A stretch of 10,819 nucleotides of DNA from an uncultured Collinsella sp. (GCA_902494935.1 CABUVH010000054.1:1-10819), one strand, 5' to 3'. Positions 1 through 9,384 are shown, counted from the stretch's first letter. The notes: a model not told the origin generated them from the sequence alone. Numbers and translations: made by a program.

Positions 1-30
1 AGTTTGCTGCTCTACAGTCCTGCTCACGAC

Positions 31-53
31 GGAGGCCACATTAAGTGGCCTCC
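31..53. terminator. Intrinsic-terminator-like hairpin of an unseen upstream gene
   Basis: A perfect 9-bp stem (GGAGGCCAC at 31-39, GTGGCCTCC at 45-53) closes a 5-nt loop, ATTAA. CACGA (25-29) and TCGTG (57-61) can extend the stem past a bulge. The U-tract is poor (TGTTCGT), so termination is inferred from the stem and from the position in front of a promoter. The gene it would end lies outside the window. Bases 54-172 show no gene, RNA or recognisable operator. Confidence 0.55.
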
Positions 54-172
54 TGTTCGTGCGGAACTCGCGACAAACTTAACCCCTGCCCCGGCACCCG
101 GCGGGCAAACGTCGTTGGGCTTATCACTGACATGAAATGGGCGCTTGCATATCGTCCGCTAGCTTGGCACGG

Positions 173-178
173 TACAAT
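173..178 (+). promoter_or_regulatory. -10 box (TACAAT) of the rRNA methyltransferase gene
   Basis: TACAAT lies 40 nt upstream of the ATG at 218, which fits a leader of about 30 nt. No convincing -35 hexamer sits 16-18 bp upstream. The same hexamer occurs in front of several other genes in the window, which supports the call. The ribosome binding site is GTGGAG at 205-210, 7 nt before the ATG. Confidence 0.5.
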
Positions 179-217
179 GCTTTCAGATTTCAATTTGTAA
201 ATTAGTGGAGTTAATTC

Positions 218-1666
218 ATGGCAGAATCTCGTGCGGAGCGTAAGGCTCGTCGTGCTTTGATCGAGGCGGCTGAGGGGTCAGAGGAGAAAAAATCTTCTCA
301 GAAATCCAAGTCGCCTCAGGACGCGAAGGGTAAGTCGGCCAAGGGCAAGGCTAAGGCCAAGCGTCCCGGCTCTCGTCGGAGCGAGGATAAGGCATCTCAG
401 ACTCGCTCCAAGCGCCCGTATAAGAATCCGGTTCCGTCTGCGCGCAAGGCCGTTGATCCCAAGTCTCCTTGTTCGATCATGAAAGCTTGCGGTGGGTGCA
501 CGGCGCTCAATCGTCCTTATAAGAAGCAGTTGGCAGCTAAGCAGGCTGTTATGGAGGAGCTTTTTGCTGCTCTATGCGAGCGCGAGGGTATTAGCGTCGA
601 CCCCATTCGCGGTATGGGCGTCACCCTGGGCGACCCGGGCAAATATCCTGCTCCGCGCGGTTTTCGCCATAAGGCCGCCACTCCCTTTGCCCCCGGTAAA
701 GAGGGCGCTGTCCGCTGCGGCTTTTTTGAACGTGGCACGCACAGAATCGTTGCTGTTCCCGAATGCCCCGTTGAGGCACCGGGCGCCCGACAGATCCTCA
801 ACGGCATCGCGCGTGAGGCCGAGCGCTTGCACATTCCCGCCTTTAACGAGGACAAGCATCTGGGCTTACTTCGCTATGCCGTCGTCCGCTGCGGTTGGCG
901 TACCGACCAGGTCATGATTACCCTCGTGACCGCCCAGCGCGACCTGCCGCATGCACAGGATTTCTTTGAGGCCGTCGCTGCACTCGATCAGCGCATCGTC
1001 ACCGTCGCCCAAAACATCAACGGACGCCCCGGCAACGCCATCCTCGGCGAGGAAACCCGTATCGTTTATGGCGCCGAATGCATGCGCGACCAGCTACTCG
1101 GCTGCGAGTTCGACATCTCCCCTACCGCGTTCTACCAGACCAACCCGCAGCAGACCGAATTGCTCTATCAGCTCGCTATCGACGGCATGGACCTGCGCCA
1201 GGGCGATGTGCTTATGGATGCCTACTGCGGCAGCGGCACCATCGGTCTTTGCGCAGCTAAAGATGCCCAGAGCAAGGGCATCGGCATCATGCTGCTCGGC
1301 GTGGAGCGCAACCCGGCGGGCATTGCCGACGCACGCCGCAATGCCGAGCTCAACGGCCTCACCCGCAGCGCCTGGTTTATGGCCGACGATGCCACCGATT
1401 ACATCCTGGATGCCGCCGACAACAACGAGAGGGTCGATGTCCTTTCCATCGATCCGCCGCGCGCCGGCTCTACCCCTGAGTTCCTCGAAGCTGCCTGCGC
1501 ACTTAAGCCGCGCCGCATCACCTATATCAGCTGCAACCCCGTGACCCAAGAGCGCGACCTGCACCAGCTCCTCGACGGAGGCTATCGCCTGCTCAAGATC
1601 ACGCCCGTCGACATGTTCCCCCATACCGACCACACCGAAACCGTAGCGGTCCTCGAGCTCCGCTAA
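218..1666 (+). CDS. rlmD: 23S rRNA (uracil-C5)-methyltransferase, RlmD/RumA family
   Basis: SAM-dependent methyltransferase of the RumA/TrmA family, which makes 5-methyluridine in 23S rRNA. In the 482-aa product, cysteines C85, C91, C94 and C183 match the spacing of the RumA [4Fe-4S] ligands (C-x5-C-x2-C plus a distal Cys). The SAM-binding motif DAYCGSGTIGL is at 334-344, DPPRAG at 412-417, the catalytic nucleophile C439 in ISCNPVT and the general base E474 in HTETV. The start is supported by GTGGAG 7 nt upstream. Oddity: residues 1-82 are a low-complexity Lys/Arg/Ser/Ala tail where RumA carries a TRAM domain. It could instead be an RlmCD-type enzyme acting on two uridines, and the target base cannot be told from sequence. 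It is monocistronic, with its own promoter and a shared 3' terminator. Confidence 0.9.
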   Translation: MAESRAERKARRALIEAAEGSEEKKSSQKSKSPQDAKGKSAKGKAKAKRPGSRRSEDKASQTRSKRPYKNPVPSARKAVDPKSPCSIMKACGGCTALNRPYKKQLAAKQAVMEELFAALCEREGISVDPIRGMGVTLGDPGKYPAPRGFRHKAATPFAPGKEGAVRCGFFERGTHRIVAVPECPVEAPGARQILNGIAREAERLHIPAFNEDKHLGLLRYAVVRCGWRTDQVMITLVTAQRDLPHAQDFFEAVAALDQRIVTVAQNINGRPGNAILGEETRIVYGAECMRDQLLGCEFDISPTAFYQTNPQQTELLYQLAIDGMDLRQGDVLMDAYCGSGTIGLCAAKDAQSKGIGIMLLGVERNPAGIADARRNAELNGLTRSAWFMADDATDYILDAADNNERVDVLSIDPPRAGSTPEFLEAACALKPRRITYISCNPVTQERDLHQLLDGGYRLLKITPVDMFPHTDHTETVAVLELR

Positions 1667-1674
1667 TCCACCGG

Positions 1675-1710
1675 CACAAAAAAGGGGGCGACCCGCCTGG
1701 GCCGCCCCCT
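1675..1710. terminator. Bidirectional intrinsic terminator between convergent genes
   Basis: The stem is AAGGGGGCG (1681-1689) with CGCCCCCTT (1702-1710). The inner loop is further closed by CCC/GGG. The A-run at 1675-1680 becomes a U-run on the minus strand, giving a strong terminator for the PHP phosphatase gene. On the plus strand the U-tract is weak. It lies exactly between two convergent stop codons (1666 and 1732). Confidence 0.8.
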
Positions 1711-1731
1711 TCGCTTGGTTTATAAACTCCG

Positions 1732-2553
1732 CTACATCCCATTGCGCAGATCGCATACGCCGGCTGCCGCCATCTCGCACAGCAGCGTCTCGCGGTCGCG
1801 CGTCACGATCAAATCCAGTGGGAAGTGAATCTCGTCGAGCATCTTGCGCGCGTGATCGAGCTTGCCAATGGCCATGCCAATGTGGGCATCGGTCGACACG
1901 CCAATGCCCACGCCCAGCTCGGCGCAGCGCTCGGCAATCTTGCGGCATACGGCCCAATGCTCAGTGTCGACACCGTGTTCAAGACTATGGTTGTTGATCT
2001 CGATAATCTTGTGCTTGGCCTTAGCTGCCAACAGCACCTCGTCGATATCGAACGGCACGCCCGAACGCCCCGTGTGACCCAGCATGAACACCTTGGGGTG
2101 CTCCAGGGCATTGATATACATCTCGGTCGTCTGGGCCAGCGTCGCGCCCTCAGCAATCTGCGGATTATGCACGCTCGCAACCAAATAATCCAAATTACGC
2201 GTAACCAAATCGAACAGCGAATGCTGACGGCTGTACGAATCGCCGGCAATATCGAGCGTGACAGGAGTGTCCTCGCCAAACAGGCTTCCGTCCAGCGAAA
2301 CGATATCGGCCTCGGCACCACGCAGCACCAGCACGCCGCTCCAAATGCGCGGCCAGATATCCTGGTTGATAAAGAACTGGTAACTGCGCAGGTCATTGGG
2401 GCAAGCCGTAACCATAGAGCTCAAATGGTCGGCAGATCCGAGCACCTGCAGACCACGCTCTGCCGCCCAGTACACATTCTCCTCAATGGTCGAATATGCA
2501 TGCGCAGAGAACATCGTATGGGTATGAATGTCACAAGAAAGCAGGTAGGTCAT
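1732..2553 (-). CDS. PHP-domain metal-dependent phosphatase, YcdX-like
   Basis: Polymerase-and-histidinol-phosphatase (PHP) fold hydrolase, 273 aa, close in length and layout to E. coli YcdX, a trinuclear-metal phosphatase of unsettled substrate. Metal-ligand candidates appear in family order: D8-I-H10-T-H12, H18 in SAHAYST, D42-H43 in SADH, E81 in GAEAD, H129 in SVHNP, H160 in GHTGRSG, and D222/H224 in STDAHIG. There is no signal peptide, so it is probably cytosolic. The start is set by AAGGAG 5 nt before the ATG. It follows the aminotransferase gene on the same strand with a 165-nt gap that holds TACAAT boxes, so it may have its own promoter. HisK-type histidinol phosphatase is a less likely alternative, since no other his gene is near. 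Confidence 0.85.
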   Translation of the reverse strand: MTYLLSCDIHTHTMFSAHAYSTIEENVYWAAERGLQVLGSADHLSSMVTACPNDLRSYQFFINQDIWPRIWSGVLVLRGAEADIVSLDGSLFGEDTPVTLDIAGDSYSRQHSLFDLVTRNLDYLVASVHNPQIAEGATLAQTTEMYINALEHPKVFMLGHTGRSGVPFDIDEVLLAAKAKHKIIEINNHSLEHGVDTEHWAVCRKIAERCAELGVGIGVSTDAHIGMAIGKLDHARKMLDEIHFPLDLIVTRDRETLLCEMAAAGVCDLRNGM

Positions 2554-2590
2554 CAGGTCTCCTTATCTGGCACGGCCGTCGCTTATATTC

Positions 2591-2596
2591 ATTGTA
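2591..2596 (-). promoter_or_regulatory. -10 box (TACAAT) of the PHP phosphatase gene
   Basis: TACAAT on the minus strand ends 37 nt before the ATG at 2553, giving a leader of about 30 nt with AAGGAG near its end. The -35 is weak. A second minus-strand TACAAT (2696-2701) lies further upstream, touching the parS-like palindrome, and could give a longer leader. Confidence 0.4.
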
Positions 2597-2680
2597 CGCA
2601 TAGCCTTCGATAGTCGTAAAACCACTCCATCCCAAAGACACAACGTCCATGACAACGGGGTCCGGCTTAACACCAAACCC

Positions 2681-2696
2681 CGTTTCACGTAAAACA
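2681..2696. other. parS-like ParB-binding palindrome
   Basis: The plus strand reads CGTTTCACGTAAAACA. The bacterial parS consensus is TGTTTCACGTGAAACA, so 14 of 16 bases match. Against the 14-bp actinobacterial core GTTTCACGTGAAAC the match is 13 of 14. It lies in the gap between the aminotransferase stop and the PHP gene. ParB binding is an inference: one mismatch breaks the symmetry and no parAB genes or oriC are visible here. Confidence 0.5.
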
Positions 2697-2718
2697 TTGT
2701 AGGCAGAGCGCTTTACTT

Positions 2719-3903
2719 TTAACGATACTCGTCCGCCAACTGTTTCCAAGCGGGTAGCGAATTGACAATCGTTTCGTAGCTCACGCAATAGCCCAGGCGG
2801 AACCAACCCGGCATACCAAAGCTGTCCGAGGGAACCGCAAGCAACTCATACTTCTTTGCGCGCTCGCAAAACGCATTCGCATCGGGCTCCAATGCTTTCA
2901 CCCATAGGTAGAACGCGCCATCCGGCTCAACATAGGTGTAGCCATACTCCGCTAGTGCGTCGGTAAGCGCGGTGCGGTTGCGTGCATAGGCCTCAACGTC
3001 ACTCGGCTCATCGATGCAGTCGATAATTACGCGCTGAAAGAGCGCCGGCGCGCACACGAAGCCCAGCGTACGGGCGGCACCGGCAACGGCCGGCATCAGA
3101 CGGGCAGCCTGCGGATTGGTGTTGGGAACCAAGATCCACCCCACGCGCTCACCCGGCAGCGACAGCGACTTGGAATACGAGTAGCACACGATGGTGTGCT
3201 CGTAGATCGAGGGCACCCAAGGCACCTCGGCACCGTACACGATCTCGCGGTACGGCTCATCCGAGATGAGCATAATCGGATTCTCGGGATCGCGCTGAGC
3301 GTTGGCCTCGCGCAGAACATTGGCCAGTCGCGTCAGCGTGTCGCGCGTATATACGGCACCGGTCGGGTTGTTGGGCGAGTCGATAATGACGGCTGCCGTC
3401 TTGTCGGTGATCGCCTTGAATACGTTATCCACGCTCAGCTGGAATGTGTCCTCGTTGGCAAGCGCCTCGACACACGTGCAGCCGGCCTTCTCAATCCAAA
3501 CGCGATACTCCGGAAAGTACGGGGCGATAACAATAACCTCGTCGCCCGGATTCGTAACGGCGTTGAGCGCGCAGGTGAGCGAAGCCGCGGCACCCACCGT
3601 CATAAAGACGTCTTTGCCCTCATAGCTCGTGCCAAAGCGGCGGTTGAGCGATTCGGCCACAGCGGCACGACATTGCGGCAGGCCCGGTGCGGGAGTGTAG
3701 CCGTGCAGCTGGTCGCTCGGCAGCTCCAGGGCCTTCTTAATGGACTCCGCCACAGCAGCGGGTGCCGGAACGCTCGGATTGCCCAGCGAAAAATCGAATA
3801 CGTTTTCCGCACCGATCTGCGCCTTGCGCTCAAGGCCATAGCTAAAAATCTCACGGATGATGGAGCTTTCCGCACCGCGAGCATACATCGTTTCGTTGAT
3901 CAT
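2719..3903 (-). CDS. PLP-dependent aminotransferase, class I/II (fold type I)
   Basis: Cytosolic amino-acid aminotransferase of 394 aa. The PLP Schiff-base lysine is K245 in YSYSKSLSLPGERVG. Cofactor contacts are N179 in SPNNPTG, D215 and Y218 in SDEPYRE, and the substrate-carboxylate arginine is R369 in WFRLGYC. The open frame runs upstream to 4002, but the extra 33 codons run into the REP-like palindrome. The ATG at 3903 has AAAGGGGAA just upstream and begins a normal family N-terminus, so it is preferred. The family includes aspartate, aromatic and alanine aminotransferases, and the substrate cannot be assigned. It is transcribed from its own promoter toward the PHP gene; no clear terminator separates them, so read-through is possible. 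Confidence 0.88.
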   Translation of the reverse strand: MINETMYARGAESSIIREIFSYGLERKAQIGAENVFDFSLGNPSVPAPAAVAESIKKALELPSDQLHGYTPAPGLPQCRAAVAESLNRRFGTSYEGKDVFMTVGAAASLTCALNAVTNPGDEVIVIAPYFPEYRVWIEKAGCTCVEALANEDTFQLSVDNVFKAITDKTAAVIIDSPNNPTGAVYTRDTLTRLANVLREANAQRDPENPIMLISDEPYREIVYGAEVPWVPSIYEHTIVCYSYSKSLSLPGERVGWILVPNTNPQAARLMPAVAGAARTLGFVCAPALFQRVIIDCIDEPSDVEAYARNRTALTDALAEYGYTYVEPDGAFYLWVKALEPDANAFCERAKKYELLAVPSDSFGMPGWFRLGYCVSYETIVNSLPAWKQLADEYR

Positions 3904-3927
3904 CTGTTCCCCTTTCGCATAGGCGCT

Positions 3928-3933
3928 ATTGTA
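3928..3933 (-). promoter_or_regulatory. -10 box (TACAAT) of the aminotransferase gene
   Basis: Minus-strand TACAAT in the context GCGTACAAT, 24 nt upstream of the ATG at 3903. No good -35 is seen. The context GCGTACAAT is the same as at the PHP promoter. The REP-like palindrome starts about 31 bp further upstream, next to where RNA polymerase would sit. Confidence 0.45.
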
Positions 3934-3964
3934 CGCTTTAGCCGAGCAAAGTGCCGCAGCAATG

Positions 3965-4022
3965 TTGATTGGGGACAGACTTAAATGCGTGAAAACGCTC
4001 ATTTAAGTCTGTCCCCAATCAA
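3965..4022. repeat. Long perfect palindrome, REP/RAYT-like element
   Basis: Arms 3965-3987 and 4000-4022 are perfect 23-bp reverse complements, containing GGGGACAGACTTAAATG. The centre adds a 3-bp CGT/ACG helix capped by a GAAA tetraloop, with a 2-nt bulge. A single-stranded copy would fold into a long stable hairpin without a U-tract, so it is not a standard terminator. The size, the GGGGACAG core and the intergenic position recall REP sequences moved by IS200-like RAYT transposases. No transposase is present in the window, so the family assignment is inference. Confidence 0.6.
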
Positions 4023-4050
4023 CAGACGGCCCCATATCGCTCAAAAGAAA

Positions 4051-4080
4051 AAGCCTCCGCAGGTTTCCCCGCGGAGGCTT
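4051..4080 (-). terminator. Intrinsic terminator of ftsH
   Basis: A perfect 10-bp stem (AAGCCTCCGC at 4051-4060, GCGGAGGCTT at 4071-4080) with a 10-nt loop. On the minus strand it is followed by TTTCTTTT. It starts 13 nt after the ftsH stop codon and ends the hpt-ftsH transcript. Confidence 0.88.
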
Positions 4081-4092
4081 TTGCCACAAAGA

Positions 4093-6234
<2,142 letters not shown>

Positions 6235-6235
6235 C

Positions 6236-6784
6236 TTACGAATAAACCTCCGGTTTCAAAATGCCCAGATACGGAAGGTTGCGATAGCGCTCGGCATAGT
6301 CGAGGCCGTAGCCCACCACAAAGGCATCGGGGCAATGGGTTCCAACATACTTGGGCGTGACGGCCGAAGTACGGTCCTCAACGTCCTTCCACAGGAAGGC
6401 GGCGACCTCCAGCGAGGCGGGCTTACGGCTCTCAAGGTTCTTCATCAGATACTTGAGCGTCAGCCCCGAGTCCAGAATGTCTTCGACAATCAGCACGTCG
6501 CGACCGCGGATGTCGATATCCAGGTCCTTAATGATACGCACGATACCCGAGGACTTCACGCCGTCGCCGTAGCTCGAAACAGCCATGAAATCAATGTTGG
6601 TCGGCAGCTCGATCTTGCGCATCAGGTCTCCCATAAAGACCACGGCACCGCGCAGGACCGCAATCAGCACCAGATCCTTACCCGCGTAGTCGCGAGTAAT
6701 CTGCTCGCCCAGGCGAGAAACGATACCGTCGATATCCTCCTGCGTAAACAGAACCTTCTCGATATCCGGATGTTGAGAAGCCAT
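6236..6784 (-). CDS. hpt: Hypoxanthine(-guanine) phosphoribosyltransferase
   Basis: Purine-salvage enzyme that joins hypoxanthine or guanine to PRPP to give IMP or GMP; 182 aa, usual for the family. The PRPP-binding loop is VLIVEDILDSGLT (97-109) with the acidic pair E101/D102. The flexible loop SSYGDG is at 70-75, K145 lies in the purine-contact region, and GYGLDYAERYRNLPYLG is the typical C-terminal signature. The start has AAAGGG 5 nt before the ATG. It is sandwiched between tilS (148 bp upstream) and ftsH (1 nt downstream), the classical Gram-positive order. In Bacillus and Listeria the Hpt and TilS products also act in ftsH regulation; whether that holds here is not shown by the sequence. 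Confidence 0.95.
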   Translation of the reverse strand: MASQHPDIEKVLFTQEDIDGIVSRLGEQITRDYAGKDLVLIAVLRGAVVFMGDLMRKIELPTNIDFMAVSSYGDGVKSSGIVRIIKDLDIDIRGRDVLIVEDILDSGLTLKYLMKNLESRKPASLEVAAFLWKDVEDRTSAVTPKYVGTHCPDAFVVGYGLDYAERYRNLPYLGILKPEVYS

Positions 6785-6841
6785 GACAACCCTTTCTTGT
6801 GCTTAATCGCCCACACACCGCCGTATGGACGCGAACTACAC

Positions 6842-6871
6842 ATTCTAGCAGCGCACGGGGTATATTTTCCA
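6842..6871 (-). promoter_or_regulatory. Candidate promoter of hpt-ftsH
   Basis: Minus strand: -35 TGGAAA (6866-6871, 4 of 6 to consensus), an 18-bp spacer, and -10 TAGAAT (6842-6847, 5 of 6). It would place the start about 50 nt upstream of the hpt ATG and give the pair a promoter apart from tilS. Confidence 0.45.
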
Positions 6872-6872
6872 G

Positions 6873-6893
6873 CCCGCGCACCATCAGCGCGGG
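6873..6893. terminator. Weak hairpin after tilS
   Basis: A 7-bp stem CCCGCGC/GCGCGGG around a 7-nt loop, 40 nt after the tilS stop and just upstream of the hpt promoter. There is no U-tract on either strand, so it may only attenuate tilS read-through into hpt-ftsH. Confidence 0.3.
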
Positions 6894-6932
6894 AATACCG
6901 TCAACGCCGCACAGAATAGCTGGTGCGAGGGG

Positions 6933-8471
6933 CTAATCCGCATCAACTACGCGAAGCAGATAGGCCACACGCGTCGCCGCCGTGCACTTAAAGCGGTCGT
7001 CCGCGCGAACTCCGACGACCCACACCACGGCACCTCCCGGCGCCGTCCTCACCATAGGCACGCCGGCGCGCTCGGAAACGGGAATGCGAGCCTCGCCTAG
7101 CAAGTCGGATACCTTCTTGCTTCGGCCACTCATCCCTAACGGGCACATCACGTCTCCCGGTGCGGGGCCGTCCACCCACAGGCGCGCCAATCGCGCCTCG
7201 GCAGGGATCTCGCCACGCGAGCCCGCCAGGATCCGCCCACTATCGCTGTCGGCAAAACCCAGGGCAGCCGCGTCTACCAAAGCCGTCACTTCCCCGGCAG
7301 CCGCAAGCTCACGGGCGCGGCGCACGATATCGCATCCCGGCTCAACGGCCATCGGTTCCGCGATCAGTATACGTCCCCCGCCCAGCGACAAACGCCCGGG
7401 TATGGTAACCCAATCCGCGACCAGGCCCTCACGAGCCGCCGGCGCCTTAAACGCCAGCGTGCCAAATTCGACGCGTGCGTCAATCCCCGCCGGAAGCGTG
7501 ACCGAGCCTGCGCCCTCGGCAACGCAGGAAAGGACTCGCTCCACATGTCGCATCTCTGGACGAGCGTCCGGATCGATGCGTTTGATCGCCAGTCGCACGA
7601 TGCGCCGCGCGATTACCACCTCGGCCGCAGCAAGGCGTCTGGCATCGAGCACTAGCGCACCCGCCGCCTCCTTGCGCAGGCAGCTTCGAAACGCCTGTGC
7701 CGACAGCTGGGACAGAAACGCATCTTCGTCACCAAGGATCTCGCAGGCGGCGCCAATCGTCTTGCACACGCTCGCATTACGCTGTGCCACCACTGGCATT
7801 ACCCGATGGCGCACGTAGTTTCGCAGATACGAGATATCCTCATTGCTCTCGTCCTCACGCCACGGCTGACCATGTACCTGTAGATAGCCCACGAGCTCGC
7901 CATGAGTTAGGTCGAGCAAGGGGCGCACCACGATATTCCTCCGGCGAGGAATGCTCGATAGGCCAGCGGGCCCTGAACCCTTAATCGCGTTCATCAAAAA
8001 CGTTTCCGCGCGATCCGAAGACGTGTGCGCGGTGCAGATACGAGCCGCCGTTCGCGGTGCCCCCGTCTGGGCGCAGAGCTCGCGAACATACCTCCGCGCC
8101 GCGGCATAGCGCACCTCGCGGGCCGCGGCCTCAATATTGCCCGACTCCCCATCAAAATAAGCGTGCTCCACGCACAGCGGTAAACCATATTTCGCGCAGA
8201 GCTCACGCACAAAGGCCTCGTCGCCATCGGACGCCTTGCCGCGCAGATGATGGTTCACATGCAGCACGTGCAGTCGCTCGCGCGCGATGGGGGCAACACC
8301 GCGTCCGTCTTGGATATCCAGCTTTGATGTGCACGCCATAAGAAGCAGTGCCGTCGAGTCCGCGCCGCCTGATACCATGAGCACGACAGGAGCAGCCTGC
8401 TGTCTCGTCCGGGTCTCATCGACTGCCCCAGGCACGGCATGGTGTCCATAATGCTGAGATACCGTAGGCAT
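6933..8471 (-). CDS. tilS: tRNA(Ile)-lysidine synthetase TilS
   Basis: N-type ATP pyrophosphatase that converts C34 of the CAU-anticodon tRNA-Ile to lysidine, so it reads AUA. The 512-aa protein has the PP-loop SGGADST (34-40), HVNHHLRG (71-78), the AHTSSDRAET segment (148-157, a variant of the usual AHHxDDQAET), GSGPAGLSSIP (165-175), RPLL (183-186) and DESNEDISYLRNYVRHRVMP (207-226). A TilS C-terminal tRNA-binding domain follows near 431-505, with PGDVMCPLGMSGRSKK and later PVSERAGVPMV. The ATG at 8471 is preceded by GAGGAGG with 6-nt spacing. It is divergent from the MBL hydrolase gene and upstream of hpt-ftsH. Confidence 0.94.
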   Translation of the reverse strand: MPTVSQHYGHHAVPGAVDETRTRQQAAPVVLMVSGGADSTALLLMACTSKLDIQDGRGVAPIARERLHVLHVNHHLRGKASDGDEAFVRELCAKYGLPLCVEHAYFDGESGNIEAAAREVRYAAARRYVRELCAQTGAPRTAARICTAHTSSDRAETFLMNAIKGSGPAGLSSIPRRRNIVVRPLLDLTHGELVGYLQVHGQPWREDESNEDISYLRNYVRHRVMPVVAQRNASVCKTIGAACEILGDEDAFLSQLSAQAFRSCLRKEAAGALVLDARRLAAAEVVIARRIVRLAIKRIDPDARPEMRHVERVLSCVAEGAGSVTLPAGIDARVEFGTLAFKAPAAREGLVADWVTIPGRLSLGGGRILIAEPMAVEPGCDIVRRARELAAAGEVTALVDAAALGFADSDSGRILAGSRGEIPAEARLARLWVDGPAPGDVMCPLGMSGRSKKVSDLLGEARIPVSERAGVPMVRTAPGGAVVWVVGVRADDRFKCTAATRVAYLLRVVDAD

Positions 8472-8499
8472 TTGCTTCCTCCTCTATTCGTCCGCACCC

Positions 8500-8509
8500 A
8501 TTGTATCCT
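8500..8509. promoter_or_regulatory. Overlapping divergent -10 elements between tilS and the MBL gene
   Basis: Minus-strand TACAAT (8500-8505) stands 28 nt before the tilS ATG. Plus-strand TATCCT (8504-8509) stands 10 nt before the MBL gene ATG. The start codons are only 48 bp apart, so the two promoters must share DNA. If TATCCT is used, the plus mRNA is nearly leaderless, which fits its poor RBS. No clear -35 is seen for either. Confidence 0.35.
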
Positions 8510-8519
8510 TTGGAATCTT

Positions 8520-9329
8520 ATGTCTCGTCTGCACCTTCATATCCTTGGCAGCGGCTCAAAAGGCAACTGCGCGCTCATCGAAGGCCCCCGGGGGCTCATC
8601 ATGATTGACGACGGTCTTTCTCGCCGCGAGACATTAAAGCGCATGGCAGAACTGGGACTCTCGGCAGACAACGTCTCGGCTCTTCTCATTACTCATGAGC
8701 ATAGCGATCACATCAAGGGCCTCGATATCTGGTGCAAGCACTGGCACGGCCCCCTCTTTGCCAGCAGGGGCACTCTTTCGAACAAAGAAAATCTTTCGCA
8801 TCTGCCTGTCGAGGAATTCGATCCCGGTGACACCCTTTCCATTGCCGGCATCCACGTGCAAACCTACTCAACATCACACGATGTCATCAATCCAGTCGGC
8901 TATCGATTCAATGCTCTCGATGATTCCATCGGCTTTGCCACCGACACCGGAGAGCTATCGAGCCAAGCCATGAACACCCTCAAAGATTGTCGAGTCCTCG
9001 CGCTCGAAAGCAACCACGATGCGACCATGCTGCGCGAGGGAGAATATCCCCGCTTTCTTCAGGAGCGCATCCTGTCTGCAAGGGGACACCTCTCCAATGG
9101 CCAAGCCGCCGAAGCCGCGCGCGAACTTGTTACCGATCGCACCGAACAGCTCATTGCCATGCATATCAGCCAAGATAACAATCGTCCGAGCCTTACCGTC
9201 AAAAGCTATGCCAAAGCTCTGGCCGCAACCCTGGATGACGAGCTCGGCAGCTCCGCCACCCTTCTCCAAGGATCGCGAAAACTCTCGATACGCCCTGCGA
9301 GTCAGTATCAACCGGCAACCATTCAATAG
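8520..9329 (+). CDS. MBL-fold metallohydrolase, YycJ/WalJ-like
   Basis: Metallo-beta-lactamase-fold hydrolase of 269 aa, resembling the YycJ/WalJ group of putative nucleases. The metal motif HEHSDH is at 59-64, with further candidate ligands H120 (YSTSHD), D142 (FATDTGE) and H215 (AMHISQ). The N-terminus LHILGSGSKGNC is characteristic. An open frame extends back to 8439 inside tilS, but the family start is MSRLHLHILG at 8520. Its RBS is weak (GGAA 4 nt upstream), possibly reflecting a near-leaderless transcript. No walRK-type two-component genes are nearby, unlike in Bacillus, so the WalJ role should not be carried over. It ends at a strong terminator shared with the convergent hsp20 gene. 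Confidence 0.85.
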   Translation: MSRLHLHILGSGSKGNCALIEGPRGLIMIDDGLSRRETLKRMAELGLSADNVSALLITHEHSDHIKGLDIWCKHWHGPLFASRGTLSNKENLSHLPVEEFDPGDTLSIAGIHVQTYSTSHDVINPVGYRFNALDDSIGFATDTGELSSQAMNTLKDCRVLALESNHDATMLREGEYPRFLQERILSARGHLSNGQAAEAARELVTDRTEQLIAMHISQDNNRPSLTVKSYAKALAATLDDELGSSATLLQGSRKLSIRPASQYQPATIQ

Positions 9330-9338
9330 ACTGTCCTA

Positions 9339-9384
9339 GACAGCAAAAGGGGCCGAGAATCGCTTCCCAGCCCCTTTTGCTGTC
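9339..9384. terminator. Intrinsic terminator between convergent MBL and hsp20 genes
   Basis: A perfect 15-bp stem: left arm 9339-9353 (GACAGCAAAAGGGGC), right arm 9370-9384, with a 16-nt loop. On the plus strand TTTTAA follows directly. On the minus strand no U-tract follows the stem, so it is strongest for the MBL gene but is also the only terminator seen for hsp20. Confidence 0.85.

Noticed and set aside
165..181. Sigma-54-like sequence (TGGCACG followed by ATGCT)
   Set aside because: The GG-GC spacing is off by one, and actinobacteria generally lack RpoN. The TACAAT -10 box explains the site better.
1094..1957. Long minus-strand frame spanning the 3' half of the methyltransferase gene and the terminator
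   Set aside because: It is antisense to conserved catalytic motifs and crosses a bidirectional terminator, with no recognisable domain and no good RBS.
2531..2806. Minus-strand frame of 91 codons across the aminotransferase-PHP gap
   Set aside because: It is out of frame with both genes, overlaps the aminotransferase C-terminus and has no domain. The gap is better read as parS-like site plus promoter.
3425..3433. DnaA-box-like TTATCCACG
   Set aside because: It is a single imperfect copy inside the aminotransferase coding region, with no cluster and no AT-rich unwinding region.
3196..3984. Plus-strand frame of 262 codons antisense to the aminotransferase
   Set aside because: It is a shadow of the PLP enzyme frame with no domain.
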